A DNA stretch of 64,000 nt from Kryptolebias marmoratus (Eukaryota > Chordata > Actinopteri > Cyprinodontiformes > Rivulidae), in contig NC_051433.1 of assembly GCF_001649575.2 (NCBI RefSeq), forward strand, positions 13,669,588 to 13,733,587. The letters run 5' to 3'. A program made the translations under genes and the position numbers. The notes under the pieces were generated by a model. That model saw nothing but the letters and a program-made list of their open reading frames with translations, was not told the origin of the DNA and searched no databases. Shown piece by piece: positions 13,301-25,500 of this stretch; the stretch's first letter is position 1, and each line of letters starts with the position of its first letter.

Positions 13301-16300
13301 ACAGACACACAGCTTTGACTCTCGCAGGTAATGTTTTAAACAGTGTTTAATCTTTAACGGAGAGGACTCTCAGCTACTTCCATACCACATTTTAGCTCAG
13401 TATCTGTAAAACTGGCTGAGTTGCGGCCATCTTTGTGTCTGCCGAGTTTGATTATCTGCAGCGGCCATTTTTAATCAGGCCGACTCCAAACGTTGATCAG
13501 TTGTAGATGTGCAACCAACGAATGCTTGCTGAGAGTTTCATTAAGACAAGTCCAGGGGTTCGGGAGATGTTTCGCTAACAGGCAGACAAACAAAGACGCA
13601 CACAAACAAAAACTTTATTATCGCCTTTTGGTTGTCGGCGATAATAAAGTAAAAAGTGTAAATCCTTTCCGATGAAGGAAAGAGCTTGTGCACCTCAAAG
13701 CCACTGCTGAGGATTTAAAAACATGAACCTGAAGACCTCTTTGATACTTGTGATCGTGATGTGATGAAAACTGATTTCTAAAAAGCAAAACAATGATTGA
13801 TTAATAACTTTCTAAGCAACCCTTCTGTACTGGGTGCGCCAACACAAAAATCTTGATTTAGGCCATGAAAAAAATAAGTTTTATGATGTCGGTGTCCTAC
13901 AATTTACCCGTAACCATGACAACCGTATCACAGCCATGGGTTTGAGATCTTTTTCTTTTTTTTCTCTCTTTTACACGACCCAGTCATGTGAATCGCACCA
14001 GACCAGCGGCATTACGTAAGGGGAGGCAGGACGGGCGGGCCGCCCCGAGGCAGACATCAGCTCAGTTTCTCGGACTGCGTGATGCCCGCTGAACGGCCTC
14101 GCTCTAAATGATTACAGGCCAATTTCCAAGCGCCCCACATGACGGTAACAGCCGCGGTCCTCGCACCGTGACAAACCGCCCAACTCCAGGAGGACACTGG
14201 GACTTTTTCAGGTCACGCTGGCTTATCTTGTCCAACGTTTCTTCTTTTGTCCTCACAGCTTGGACCGTAAGTCTGATTTTAAAAAAAAGGCCCGAAGAGT
14301 GAATTCCTAAACAGCAGCGCAAGTCCAGCAGAGAAAATGTTTAAAAAAAAAAACAATAACCCAGGAAATAATCCTCTCTGCTCTGTAATCTACTGCTCTG
14401 AGCAGAGCCACGTGAGCAAAAATGTACTACAGTGAAAGACAAAATGAACAAAATATTATTATTTTCTTTAGTAGATGGAGGAAGAACCACCTCCCCCCAA
14501 AAAACACAGAAAAATAAAACTAAATATGAAATTAGAAATTAGGATGTAAAGTTCACCATAATTTGCTCCAGAAACAAAGATGTTTCATATTACAAATTAA
14601 AAAAAAAAATTCTAAATCCCTAAATTCAGGTGTTTCAATCACCTCCGTGACCACAGGTGTATAAAATCAAGCACCTGGGCATGCAGACTGCTTCTACAGC
14701 CATCTGTGAAAGAATGGGTCGCTCTCAGGAGCTCAGTGAGTTTCAGCCTGGTATCGTGATAGGAGACCACCTGCGCAATAAATCCAGTCGAGATGAAATA
14801 TTCCACAGTCGACTGTTACTGGGATTATAACAAAGTGGAAGAGATTAGGAACGACAGCAACTCGTTCACGTTAAATCACAGAGCGGGCTCAGAGGACGCT
14901 GAGGATCATAGACCAAGTAAATACCAAGAACTGTCATCTTCGCCTGCGTTTGGTCGAGTCTGTAAAGGTTTGTGCCTACCTGCAGCATGGGGTGATGCAG
15001 AGTGATTTCCAGCTCTGCCAGCCTGTGGGCCGGGTCCTCGCACTCCTCGTGGATCTCCAGGTCCTCCCGCGGTACCGTATCCCAGCGGCCTCGGTTGGCG
15101 GCCAGCTGATGCACCAGCTCGTACTGACCGGGCAGAGCCAGGCTGAGCCCGGTCTGTCTCCCGTAGGTGAAGTACAGCTTCCGCCTCTTGCAGATGAGCC
15201 CCTGGGCTCCCTGGCACGCCTCTCCGGCCGCTGGGCCCAGCGGCAGCAGCCGCTCCCCCAGAAGGCAGTTGAGCAGCTGGTAGCGGGCGGCGCAGTCCTG
15301 ACCCAGAACCAGGATGTACGGGGCAGCACCGACAGTGTTACGTAGGAACTCTTCCTCATGGCTTGGAAAAGAAATGCAGCTGAGCTGAACTGTGGAAAGA
15401 TTTAAGACAAAAAATGTACATGAGTTGGACTTATTGGGACCCCTACAAGCGTATATCACTTATCGAAACAGAAAAAACAAACAAAATATTTAGTCTGTCA
15501 TCATTCCTTGAAGTAAATCAAACTCCAACATCTGGAAGAATCAGTTCAGCTTCACTCGTGCAGAATCACGCAGAACCCTCTGGGACACTAAAACAGTTTT
15601 ATAACCAAAAAAAAAAGGAGGAAACAGTTGCCTCCTTCATACACCACATCTGTTTGACACCAAAACAGTTTCCTCAAAGCCTGTTAAGAGGCGCTGAGCT
15701 GTTCATAACCTCCACCAAAAGCCAAACACACAAAACGACGCCAAACAAAATGAACCGCAGGTTCGCTTTTCTGTCCAGATGAGCCCACCACAGATGTCTG
15801 ACGACACTAGAGTTGGCATATGGTTTAAAGATTTCACTTCAGCCAGTGAAAAAAAAGGGCCATTTCTTCTATTTATTTATTTTTGTACCTACAAACCATA
15901 AATTGGGTCACAGAAAAACACCTACTTTACGACTTAGACTGATCAAATCTGGACTGGATTATCCTTCAGATGAGAAAAGTAGGATCCGAATTAATTTCAC
16001 TGCTTGTTTGCATCTTAACAGCCTATTAAAAGGTTAATTAAAAAGTACTTTGTCTTGTCAAATCTGTAATTGATTCTCTTTTACACAGTAAAGACCTGGA
16101 GTTTAAGTTAAAAAAAGGACGATTTCACAGATTTTTCAGCATCACATCCCCTCAGACCAACTCAAGGTGAAAAACCAGATTTGAAACGGTTCTGCTCAAC
16201 ATGAACCCCCTCCTCGATTCGTTGTCTACTTTTGACAGAACGACGCAGTGTGTGTGAAGCTGCAGCGACAAACACTCAGCCCCCCTGTCTGTGTTTGTGT

Positions 16301-18415
16301 TTACCCTGCATGATAACTTGTGACGTATTTCAAACCAAAGACTAAAGATGGGCATAGAGTCAGCAATAATCTGAGTGAGTCTACGATACGGGCCTGAACG
16401 TCGTTTTGGAACGATACCAGATGAGCTCAGGGGTCAAAGCGATCTGCGGATCCAAGCAGCGTGCAGCTAATTAACACGCTTGTGTTCTGATAAGTCGTGC
16501 ACCTAATATCCAGTCGGTTTGCACAAACTAGAAATGTGAGATTTATGCGAGAAATTGTCTGTCTGCAGCGTCTCAACATGATCACGACAAAAAAGTAGTA
16601 AATATTAGTGTCAGGTGGCACCACCTGGAATGGGAGACCAAAGAAGCCATGCTGTAGTGGAGATTAAAAAAATAAAAATACAACAATATTAAATGGACAT
16701 CCTACTGAGGGTAGATTCTTTAAAATAAAGTCCAGAGTACAGAAAAAGGACATTTCATTGATTCCACTGCATGTTCCATTCCAAACATTTTTATGTTTAC
16801 TATAGACAGTAAAGGCAATTTAAAACACTGATTGGGATTCACAAAACCTTTATTCTACTTAAGTAAATGCAATAAAATGCCATTTTAAATATTGTTTTAA
16901 TAATGTACTTTTTAAGTGTAGGTTATGAGCCTGATGCTGGTTTATAGCTCCTGACTCAGAAACTCAAACTGCAGAAATGTAGTTGTTTTTTATTATTTCT
17001 AACAGGCCCATGACTGAAAACTAAAATTCAAATTGTAAAGTAACGTGCACTAAATGACCACGTTGTAGTTGAGCTACTGTTCGTTCTGGGGTGGAGGTTT
17101 GCTGAGCACAGAGGACAGGAGCCTGGGTGGTGCTGACACAGGTAATACTCAAACCTTCGGAGGCCGGAGCTGAGAAGAGCTCCGTCATGATGCGGTCTAA
17201 GATGGTTTGGTGCCACAACGTATAAAAAATGCCTTTGTTTTCATCCATCCATTTTCTTTAACCACTTCTCCTGTCCAGGTCGCGGGGAGCTGGTGCCCAT
17301 CTCCAGCCATCACTGTGCAAGAGGCGGGGGGGGACACCCTGGACAGGTCGCAAGTCCATCTTATCAGGGACACACGGAGACAAACAACCATTCACGCTCT
17401 CACTCACACCAAGGGGACAATTTTAGAGTTACCAACTAACCTAACGTGCATGTTTTTGGTCTGTGGGAGGAAACCACAGCACACGGTGTAAACCCACGTG
17501 TGCACAGCAAGAACATAAAACCTCCACCCAGGAAGGCCCCAGGCTGGGAAGAGATCCTGCAACCTTATTGCTGGACGGAGACAGGTCTAATCATTTCTTC
17601 ATTATAGACAGATAGATGGCCAGATTTAAGACTTAAAAGATAAAAATGATCTCATTATTGTGTAACTGCACTTATAAAATAGAGGCAGCTCGTGCGTGAG
17701 TCCAGTCCAGATTAGGCATCATCTGAACCTAATCAAAGATGGTCTAAAAGCTGGAAATATGGACCCTTTCTCCAATTGTGAAACTAAAGCTGCAAATTGG
17801 TACAACTGCTGGTTCGTTCCAAGGAAAGCCAGCATCAAATCGATCATTTGATTATTGTTTCACAGCATGTGTTCGTATCACACGGTGAATACGAAATGTT
17901 TGGTGGAACAGGCATATTGCTGTGGCACGAATGCAGCAACTGGGACACGAAACTTAAGGCAACAACCTCAGCATTTCAACAAGCCGGTGCAGAAATCTCA
18001 GCATATTTGGTGCACTTAGTCTGCTCATGCATTTCAGAGGGGCTTTAATCTCCTTCCATGACTCTAATGAATGGACTTTTTTCTCTCTTTTTTCAGCCTG
18101 CCAGTTACAGAAGTAATCACTCGGCGAACTCTCCGCTTTACTTCAGGCCACAAAAGGTCGAACCCGACTGCTGAGGCGGGAGTTCATGGTATGGGTTCAA
18201 AGCTTACCTGTCTCCAGGGAGGCTGAATCCGAGCTTATTGTGGAGGCAGTGGCGTTGCTGTAGTTCTGACTTATCTCCCGAAAGAACAACTTGGTTTCCT
18301 TCAGGTTCTTCTTCAGCTGGACGGAGTGCTTGTTGTAGTTGCTGAAGACCCTGGTTAGCTCCCGGGCTAAGGGGGTTAAAGGGGTTCTCTGCTGCTGGAC
18401 GTTTCCCTCCATCAT
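1392..18415 (-). CDS. dstyk: Dual serine/threonine and tyrosine protein kinase (DSTYK/RIPK5)
   Basis: Fourteen coding exons: 18415-18208, 15389-14980, 11030-10530, 10400-10205, 8553-8318, 8009-7926, 7842-7666, 4968-4839, 4574-4418, 4091-3959, 3862-3749, 3157-3043, 2911-2777, 1579-1392. They join in phase to 927 aa; human DSTYK has 929. Residues 1-646 form the long conserved non-kinase part (LSCISFP, LVLGQDC and [11 protein letters not shown] near the front; [18 protein letters not shown] in the middle). The kinase domain begins near 650: glycine loop GRGQYGVVY (about 657-665), Lys679 in CALK, catalytic HRD with Asp775, APE at 815-817. The metal-binding triplet is DLG (793-795) rather than DFG, as in known DSTYK proteins. 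The start is the first of two adjacent ATGs; choosing the second removes one residue. The family acts in FGF/ERK signalling and cell death. The introns carry many repeats, listed separately. Confidence 0.95.
1674..2178. mobile_element. hAT-like non-autonomous DNA element in the last dstyk intron
   Basis: The left end reads CAGGGCTGTCAAA and the right end, reverse complemented, starts CACGTGTGTCAAAC, forming imperfect terminal inverted repeats. The interior near the right end has the GGGCCGG/GGCCCGTGGGCC and GAGTTTGACAC sequence typical of an abundant vertebrate hAT-like family. Flanking octamers GTTTCAAG (1666-1673) and GTCTAAAG (2179-2186) agree at 6 of 8 bases, which fits an old 8-bp target-site duplication. 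No transposase frame is present. Confidence 0.6.
7123..7581. mobile_element. Non-autonomous DNA transposon with inverted ends, TA-flanked
   Basis: The left end is TACCATATTTTCTGCACTAT and the right end, reverse complemented, is TACCGTGTTTTCTCCGGATT, a long imperfect inverted repeat. Both ends continue into TATAAGGC-type sequence, and TATAAGGCGCA occurs again inside (near 7205 and 7506). Outermost TA dinucleotides would fit a TA target duplication. The element lies in the 2.7-kb dstyk intron between 7665 and 4969, just downstream of exon 7. It encodes no protein that I can see. Confidence 0.65.
9078..9410 (+). repeat. Dispersed repeat family R1, copy A (dstyk intron)
   Basis: The shared core reads GACTCTCAGCTAC, then CCACACCAAATTTTAGCTC, CTGTAAAACTGA, TTAGCTGTGG..GGCCAT, GAGAGTTTCATTAAAATC and GGTTCATAAG. 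The same order of blocks recurs at 13017, 13361, 23007, 23170 and 60080, always on the + strand. No open frame is kept. Confidence 0.75.
11430..11454. repeat. (AATA)n microsatellite
   Basis: Six consecutive AAAT/AATA tetranucleotide units lie in the intron between dstyk exons 2 and 3. Confidence 0.9.
13017..13325 (+). repeat. Dispersed repeat family R1, copy B
   Basis: It begins at GAAGAAATGCGTATCG, which matches the start of copy A (GAAGAAATGCATATCG near 9081), and runs through ACTCTCAGCTACCACCACAC and TTTATTAAAATCCATCC to ATATTTTGCTAACAGACAC. It is followed within about 35 bp by copy C in the same orientation. Confidence 0.75.
13358..13656 (+). repeat. Dispersed repeat family R1, copy C, with terminal hairpin
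   Basis: The same block order as the other copies runs to TTCGCTAACAGGCAGACAAA. It then ends in a perfect inverted repeat: ACTTTATTATCGCC at 13612-13625 and GGCGATAATAAAGT at 13637-13650, separated by an 11-nt loop. This is the most complete 3' end seen among the copies. Confidence 0.75.
14628..14913 (+). pseudogene. Tc1/mariner-type transposase relic, truncated
   Basis: From ATG at 14714 the frame reads [20 protein letters not shown], the well-known start of the DNA-binding domain of a Tc1-family transposase common in fish. A frame break soon follows (stop near 14828). Further on, nucleotide blocks such as AACAAAGTGGAAG, GGAACGACAGCAACTC and CACAGAGCGGGCTCAG keep the order of the transposase gene until similarity stops near 14913. 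The catalytic DDE domain is absent, so this is a dead 5' fragment. It lies in + orientation just before dstyk exon 2. Confidence 0.75.
17241..17590 (+). repeat. Widespread teleost dispersed repeat (retro-element tail type)
   Basis: It contains CATCCATCCATTTTCTTTAA, then GCTGGTGCCCATCTCCAGC, GACACCCTGGACAGGTCGC, GGACACACGGAGACAAACAA and GGTCTGTGGGAGGAAACCAC, and ends near CCTGCAACCTTATTGCTGGA. This ordered set of phrases recurs throughout teleost genomes. I know it as a dispersed repeat, probably the end of a non-LTR element, but I cannot assign the family. It sits in the first intron of dstyk. Confidence 0.7.
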
Positions 18416-19350
18416 GGCGGACAGGCTGCTTTAATAACAACAGGGGTCTAATATGATGCGATGAAAACCTTATCACGTCCTCCAACTCTGTCTCGTCACT
18501 AATTAGTTATCATGCTTGGTTAGGCTCTGTTAAATAAGTCGATAGGAGACAACTTCATTGAACTGTCTGTATATTTTAAGGTGAGTGCATCATTTGTAAA
18601 CAGTACCTTCAGTCTCTGTGTCACGGAGTGGATGATAGTTGCTTAGCTAGCCTCTATTTTTCATGTTTTCCTTGGCTGTCCGTTCTCGTAAATAACAATA
18701 TAGAGGAAATAAATTAAACTGAAGCGTCCTAAAAACAACAGCTGTGAATGCTGCGTTGTTCTTCAGACCGCCGATATGCTAGCTGTAGCCGCGGTCCGGA
18801 GACGTTAGCGCCGTTAGCCTGAGGGCATCCCCGGTCCGTCCGCAGCTCGGCCCGCCGCAGCAAACATCCTCTTCGGCTTCACACAAACCACCCGGAGCGC
18901 GGTCGCACGGCCGCGAAGCCCCGCGTCGAAGGCGGAGAAGCCAGCTCCCGTGGACGTGAACAGCCCCGGCCACGACGTCGGTCCCTCAGTTCTCCCGGGG
19001 AGAGAGGGTGGAGGGGGTTGGGAAGGGAAGGCGCTTCCTAACCGGGCTCTCTCAGGCACGGGGAAGCCAGCTGAAATCCTCCAGCCCCGAAGCAGAGCGA
19101 CGATAACATGCAGCTTTTTTAATTATTATAATTATTATTTAGTCCCTTGTGTCCTGCGGCGCTAATGAAGACGACGAGAACAGGCAGCTGCGTCGCAGGA
19201 CGAGGTGTGTCCCCGGACCGGATCACATAGCTCGGCTGAGACCCAGGCAATCACAGCAAAACAGAAAGGCGATAAAAACCGAAGGCTATGGATAACAGTG
19301 GGCGGGGCTTAAAGGGCGACGCGCTGCCTTCTGGGAAATGTAGTAAAGGG
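18416..19350 (-). promoter_or_regulatory. dstyk CpG-rich promoter and 5' region
   Basis: About 18750-19330 is markedly GC- and CpG-rich against an AT-rich background and lies directly upstream of the dstyk start codon. It holds a GC box (GGGCGGGGC near 19300). At 19329-19344 it holds a ZNF143/THAP11-type motif that reads ACTACATTTCCCAGAA on the - strand. The exact transcription start cannot be seen, and a non-coding first exon is possible. Confidence 0.6.
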
Positions 19351-22280
19351 GCTTTTTGGTGCAACAACACCTGCAGTGCAGACTAAACCTGAACAGGGGG
19401 TCATATAAAATTTGCACAGATCATTTTATTTGATTAATTGTTTATTTAGCCTTTTATTTACCATGTTTCTGATAATTATAGCCTTTCTCTTTTCTTTTTG
19501 TCTCAGTTTCTGCTGTCACAAAACACTAGTTTGAAAGCTGAGAACAGCTGGTGCCCGCAGTTGAAGTCGCCCTGATGTGATTTTCTGCAACTCATGAATC
19601 AACTGTTCTGTTATCTCGAGTTAACCGCACTGCTTTTACTCGTTACCCGGAGAAGTCTGTCTCGTATTTTCTAGACGATTAGGGTGGGGAGCTTCTTGTG
19701 CTGCGCCCAGTTTCAGTGTTCAGAGCCGGTGTCACATTGTTTTAGGATGATCTGCAGCAGTAGGTCAAATCATGCATGCGTTCCCTCTGCTGGTGAAATT
19801 TTCCTTGATGGGACATTTTACAGTTTAAGTCAGCTGATAGCATTACAGTCCTCTGATAAAGATAGAACCGTTTTCATTAGATTGTGAAATAGTTTCTACT
19901 CACTACAAATAAACGGGTTGTTGAAATACCCATTATCTCAAGACAGAGTGCCTTGATGTATAAAGATGGTGATATGATTACTGGTTTTGTAGAAAAAAAG
20001 TAAAATAAATTTATCTTGAGATAATGCCATGGAAGTTAATATTTAAACTTGGCCTCTATAGGCTTCCACATTGATGAAAAATACGAATGCAAACAAGATA
20101 ACAAGAATAATAACATGAATATGCTATAGCTAACACGAGGACTTTGAGCAGCGTGTTGTTAAAAGACGGGGTTTGTCTGCTTAGCCACGAACATGAAACA
20201 ATTATTTCAAATATTAACACATCTGCAAGGTGCTCTTGCTCCAGCTGTGCATCAGATTGTGCAAAATTTATTAAGTTTACTACTTCCTAGGTTGAAACGT
20301 ATGCGCTCGCTGGCCTGATGATTTGGTTTCTGGGTCAAGACTAGTCAGATGAAATGCTGCTCAGATCAGGGAGGCCTTCAATTGTTCTTGTTGTTTATTT
20401 TGTTCACGATGTTCCTCTTCATGCATGAGTGGAAAAATCTCATTCCTGCCGACAGAACGTAAAACAAAGCATCCGTCTCAGAGGGTGGCAGGGTTAATCA
20501 GGAAAGAATCAGACAAAAACACTGCCTGTGTTGAACTAATACATCTAATAACTAATGTATCTAATAACTAATGTATGTGCAAGTTTTAATTATATTTATG
20601 AAGCATAATAAGACTTGCAGGTTTGAGGTAAAAAGGGGGTTTGGACAGTGTTAAATATTATACATTAAGACTATTTACATTTTAATCAAGTATTTGTAAT
20701 TTTCAAAATGGTCAGATTTGAATTGCAAGAACAAAGACAACTTAGTTCAAGTTAAAGTTATATTAAACTTGTAGTTATGAAGGTTATTTTATGCTCATAC
20801 CGTTCGCTTTTTATTTCTTTGTATAATCGAATTCTTTTGGATTTAAAACTTTGTTTTAGGCTGAGCGCATGGTGCCCTCTAGTGGCCTGAAGCTGTAAAG
20901 ACATTTGTTGTTTTAATGATGAAGATCACAAAATATAAACTAAAAACACACTCTGTGAAGCCATCTGAGTTCCTAAAAGTGGGGGGAAAAAAACTGTAAT
21001 TAACAAAATCTCATACAATTATTTGTCCTGCTGGCAGCATCTATACTCAGTTAATGGGTTTAATGATTAACTAGCCAGAAATAAACATGATGTTAATAAT
21101 TAAACCAGGAAGAGAAGTTGGGTTTCTTGTTTTTAGAGAATATTTAGGATAAAAGGCAGCACTGATTCTGTTTTGTCAGTATTGTTCAGTTACTAAGATT
21201 AGATTTTAGACAGCAGCAAACATCATGAATGTTATTTTTAACAGATTATTTCTTACTGACAGTCCTCTGTGTTGACAGTAATTTTAAAATGAAAAAGATG
21301 AATGTCTGAATGATGTTAAAATACAGATGATTTTAGGGATTTGTAGGTCATCTGCAGGCCTTCTCATCTTCTTCGGAATGTAGCGTTGTTCACTTTTATG
21401 CAAATATGGTTTCTAATAATAGTTTTAGGCGTTGCCCGTTAAGAAATAAAGAGCTTTTATGTTGTAACTGTGCTTTTTTTTATGACAATAAATTATGCAG
21501 TGTAAGTTAAAGTCCTGCTGAACAACGAATATTAATGTGATTTACTCCTGCTTCTCACTTACTAAAACCTTATTTAACATTTCAGTTTAATTTAATTAAC
21601 ATCTATATACTGATCATTAAAAAAATTATATAAAAATAAAATAAAGTCTGATAAATTGGAAATCTTTGTATTATTACTTCCCCAAACTGCAGTTAGTTTA
21701 TAAACATATTGTTGTTGTTGTTCTTAAGGATAACAATACAAAGATAGTTATAGAGCAAATAAACAAAAGCCATAAGGATTATTCGAATAAATACATTAAA
21801 TAAGGTGCAAAAATCATATCTTGTTATTAGAGTCAGAAATGTTTATAATGTTGTTGTTTTTCACCTTTTTAAAGGCCTGAAAAGAAAGAATAAAGTGACT
21901 AAACTTCGATTTATGTATGTGGTATTTCTCTAAGAGTATTATCAAATTAATAAAATACATTTCTTTCTGTTTTTTTGCTCTTGACAGGACCTGATTGTTG
22001 TTATTCTGATCTGACTGAAAACAGATCGCCGCCATTGTTTTTTTTTCTGTGTGCGTTTGTTTAGTTCTCCCGCACATCCCGGTCGTAGATTTAATTATCT
22101 GTCCGTGTGAAGGCGAGAGGACATTTAGTGAGACATATGAAGAGGATAGTGTAATGTACAGAAACAACAACATAAACAAAGAACATAACAACACAAACAA
22201 AGGCAAAATAAATAAGGGTTTTAGGAGAAACTATCGAGGGATTCCTAACACGGTGTACACCGGTGACACAAACCAAACGC
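19351..22280. other. AT-rich intergenic region between dstyk and nuak2
   Basis: I see no coding exon, RNA gene or clear transposon here. The sequence is AT-rich with short A/T runs and a (GTT)n stretch near 21710. It separates two divergently transcribed genes and may hold enhancers, but no element can be supported from sequence alone. Confidence 0.5.
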
Positions 22281-22299
22281 TTCTCCGTTAGCTGAAACT

Positions 22300-22549
22300 C
22301 CTCCTCGTTGGTTGACGTGTCCGGCGGCGGGCGGTGCTTCCCCAGTCTCCGCCCGCCCGCTGCCTACCTGAAAGCAGCTCGTGAGGTGACCGAAACGCGC
22401 CCCGGCTGCCCGAGCTCATCGGTCGTCCTCTGTCTCCGATTCTGTGTCTCTTTGTCTCCGTCTCAAACCCCGCGCTCCGCGAGCCGGTCCGGGGCCAGGC
22501 TCGCACTCAGACCTGGGGACACCTGCGGCGAAACGACGGCTTCTGCGGC
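22300..22549 (+). promoter_or_regulatory. nuak2 CpG-rich promoter / 5' UTR
   Basis: GC content rises sharply about 250 bp before the nuak2 start codon and stays high through exon 1, as in a CpG-island promoter. I see no ATG between here and the start codon at 22550, which sits in a good context (GCGGCATGG). Confidence 0.55.
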
Positions 22550-25500
22550 ATGGAGGTCCCCCCCCACCTCCCGCCGAGCTGCTGGCCGGCCGTCGGAGGA
22601 CTTCCGGCCGGCGGGGACGCTCGCGCTCCCGGCAGGGTTCCGGCCAAGAAGCAAGCCGTGAAGCGGCACCACCACAAACACAACCTGAAGCACCGCTACG
22701 AGTTCCTGGAGACCCTGGGGAAGGGCACCTACGGCAAGGTGAAGAGGGCCCGGGAGCGGTCCGGCAGGCTGGTGAGACTCTAATTTACTCTAATTAATGA
22801 TTCATCAGACCACCTGTGCAGGGGGTAGTTTCAGACTAACCACAGATTACAGCGCTCACCTTCATAATCCAAATTAATCTGGTTCCGATGCACCACAGAC
22901 TGCATAAATTAGCTTTGGATTCAGTAAATGAACACATAATTCTCCTCTTCATCAGAGGAGGAGCAAACAAAACAATTAATGCAAACATTTAAACAGGACT
23001 GCGTGTGCTGGGGATGACTCTCAGCTACTTCCACGCCAAATCTCAGCCCAGTGTGGCTCTAAAAGTTGATCAGTGAAGGCCACTGGTTTGTGAGATATTT
23101 TGCTAACAGACAGACAGTCGATGCTGAAGTTTCAGACACAGATTCAGCTCAATGAGCAGCGCTCGGACTGTGTTGTGAGTCACACTCAGCTACCACCACA
23201 CTGAATTTTAGGGCGAAACGCACAAAATTGACTGATTTATACACATTTTCATGTCTTCTAAAGTCAACTGGCTGTGGCGGCCATTTTGAATCGAATTGGC
23301 TCAGAAAGCAAATGAGCTGCAGAGGCAGGTCCAGTGATCCCTTCCTGGGAGTTTCGTTCCAATTCGTCCTCCGGTTCGTGAGATATTTTGCTAACAGACA
23401 AGCACGCTCACAGACTTGTCTCGTACCTTAGGCCCTCCCTGTTTCCGTAGAAGGTGACGCGTCCACTTTCGTTTCCTGTGAAGCGTCCTGGAAAGCTGTG
23501 TTCGCTGGAATGAGTGAGGCCGACTTTCACCTCTCCAGGAAGTTCAGGCAGGAAGGCTGAGTAATTTTCTCTCCGGGTGATGGAGGGCGAGCGGGGAGGC
23601 AAGGCCGGCCTTTCCAGGTGGATTCCAGTCCTCCTTGACCTGACGGGAACTGGGAGGGTTTTAAAAAGAGATAAGCCTGGCCAAAAGAAAGAACCGAAAC
23701 CCCCAAAGCAAACAGGGCCTTTTTGGAGGTTTTCTGCCTTTGAAACAGAGCAGATGTAGATTCAAAGAACCGCAGGAGTTTAGGTTTGTGTGTTTGCTCG
23801 GAAATAACTTCACTTTGCAGCTGGTTTGTTTATTCTTTTTTTTACTCTGCCAGAAACGAACGGAAACTTAACGAAAGCCCGAAGCAGAACGGGGCGTTCT
23901 TAGATCCCCGTAGGTCAGATCAGGCCAGGGGTGGGTTTCGGCTCTTATCAGCCGCTCTCTCCTCCTGCTGAAAGATGGAGCGAAAGTGCTTTCAGCTCCA
24001 GGAAGTAGCCTGCATCAGGAATTCCCCCCGCCTTTCCCTCCCTTGTCAGCGAACCCGGTAATGAGGACGAGTCGAGTCTCGTCCGCACGCCTCCGCTCTG
24101 ACATCACCGTCTTCGCAGGTAACGACTGCGTCTCAGGTGTCTTTATGCAAATGTAGCTTTGAGTCATCCGCCCGCCCGCCTCTGCATCGGCGGCTCCAAC
24201 CAAAGGCAAACGTTTGATCCAAAACCTCATTTAGGCTGAAACAAATCATCCAGACCCCAGAGAAACGCGTATATTAGGGTTCAATAAAGACCCAAACAGC
24301 CTCTCGGTGCAACGTCTTACTGTATTCTTCATATATTACTCTATTAAAAGGTTTAGTTTGAATTTGTCCCAAAGACGCCCAACGAGGCAGGAGTTCGTGA
24401 TTCAGTGAAAGGATCTTATCTGTTCCCGTCGTCTGGACTCAAAGTCGAAGATTACGGGGCGTCTGAAAGAATGTTTACGAGTCGGCGTGAGCTGTTCGGC
24501 CGGGAGTTTTCTCTGCCTCCGGAGCGTTTGGGGTTTCCCAGGAAACGTGACGCTCCTCGGGTTGATTTATGGGATCGAAGCCCCCCGCGGTCATTTGAAC
24601 TGGTATCAGAATCTGCTCCAGCTTCATCGTCAGGCCCAATAAAACTCAATCGAGCTGCTTTTTGCTTAATAACAAATATAACCAGTGTTTCCCTTCTATC
24701 TGAAGAAAGCTTGTGTCAATAAAGTTAGTTCAAGACTTAAAAAAACATTTAGAAAACTGCTTAAATCTCCTTTTTGTTCCCTGAACGAATCCCTATGACT
24801 GGACCGAGTTCAAGAGTGATTTAAAAATAGTAAAAGTGATCTAAGAATAAAGACCAGGATGATTGTTACCATTATCTGCTGATTTATCGTCACAAAGAAA
24901 GTCCTGCGAGAGGAAATGTTTGACATTTTTGTCGAAGAAGATTAAATCTGTGAACCGTTTTTAAATATAGGTCTGACTCATTTGCAGCTCTGAGGTGGTT
25001 TTTATCATTCCTGCAGCTTAGAACTAACATAAACTGCATATATTTAACGTTATTGACATTTTATTTTAGGAACTAAAGTAAATAAATCACATGTCATTGA
25101 TTTTAAAAAAACAAACTGAAATCTAAAACCTACTGGGTGTAAACGGTTCGGTCAGTAATCTTATTTTTACTGCTGCTTGTCACGTTTAAATGTTTTTATT
25201 CAGGATTTTAAGTCGTACAAGAATCAAAAATACATTAAATATAAGAAAGTATTTTCTTTTATGAGCTTTAAGATAAAGTAGAGGAAATAATTTCATTAAA
25301 GAAGCCAAATATTTGCATAGAAGTAGAAAAAAGTGGATGATGTTTGGTAGAGCAGAACATGGACTCATGATCTCATGGTTTGGGGTTTATTGGACGGTTT
25401 AAGGTTGATAATCGTGTTTTTAGTGTTTTTTAATTCCTGGCCCTCTCGTCTGAGTGTGAGCGGCGAGCGGCCCGTCGTCTGGGCTTCAGGTTCAGGGTCT

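Noticed and set aside
21814..22206. 130-codon - strand frame in the dstyk-nuak2 spacer
   Set aside because: AT-rich, Ser/Asn/Lys-heavy composition, no recognisable domain and no splice context.
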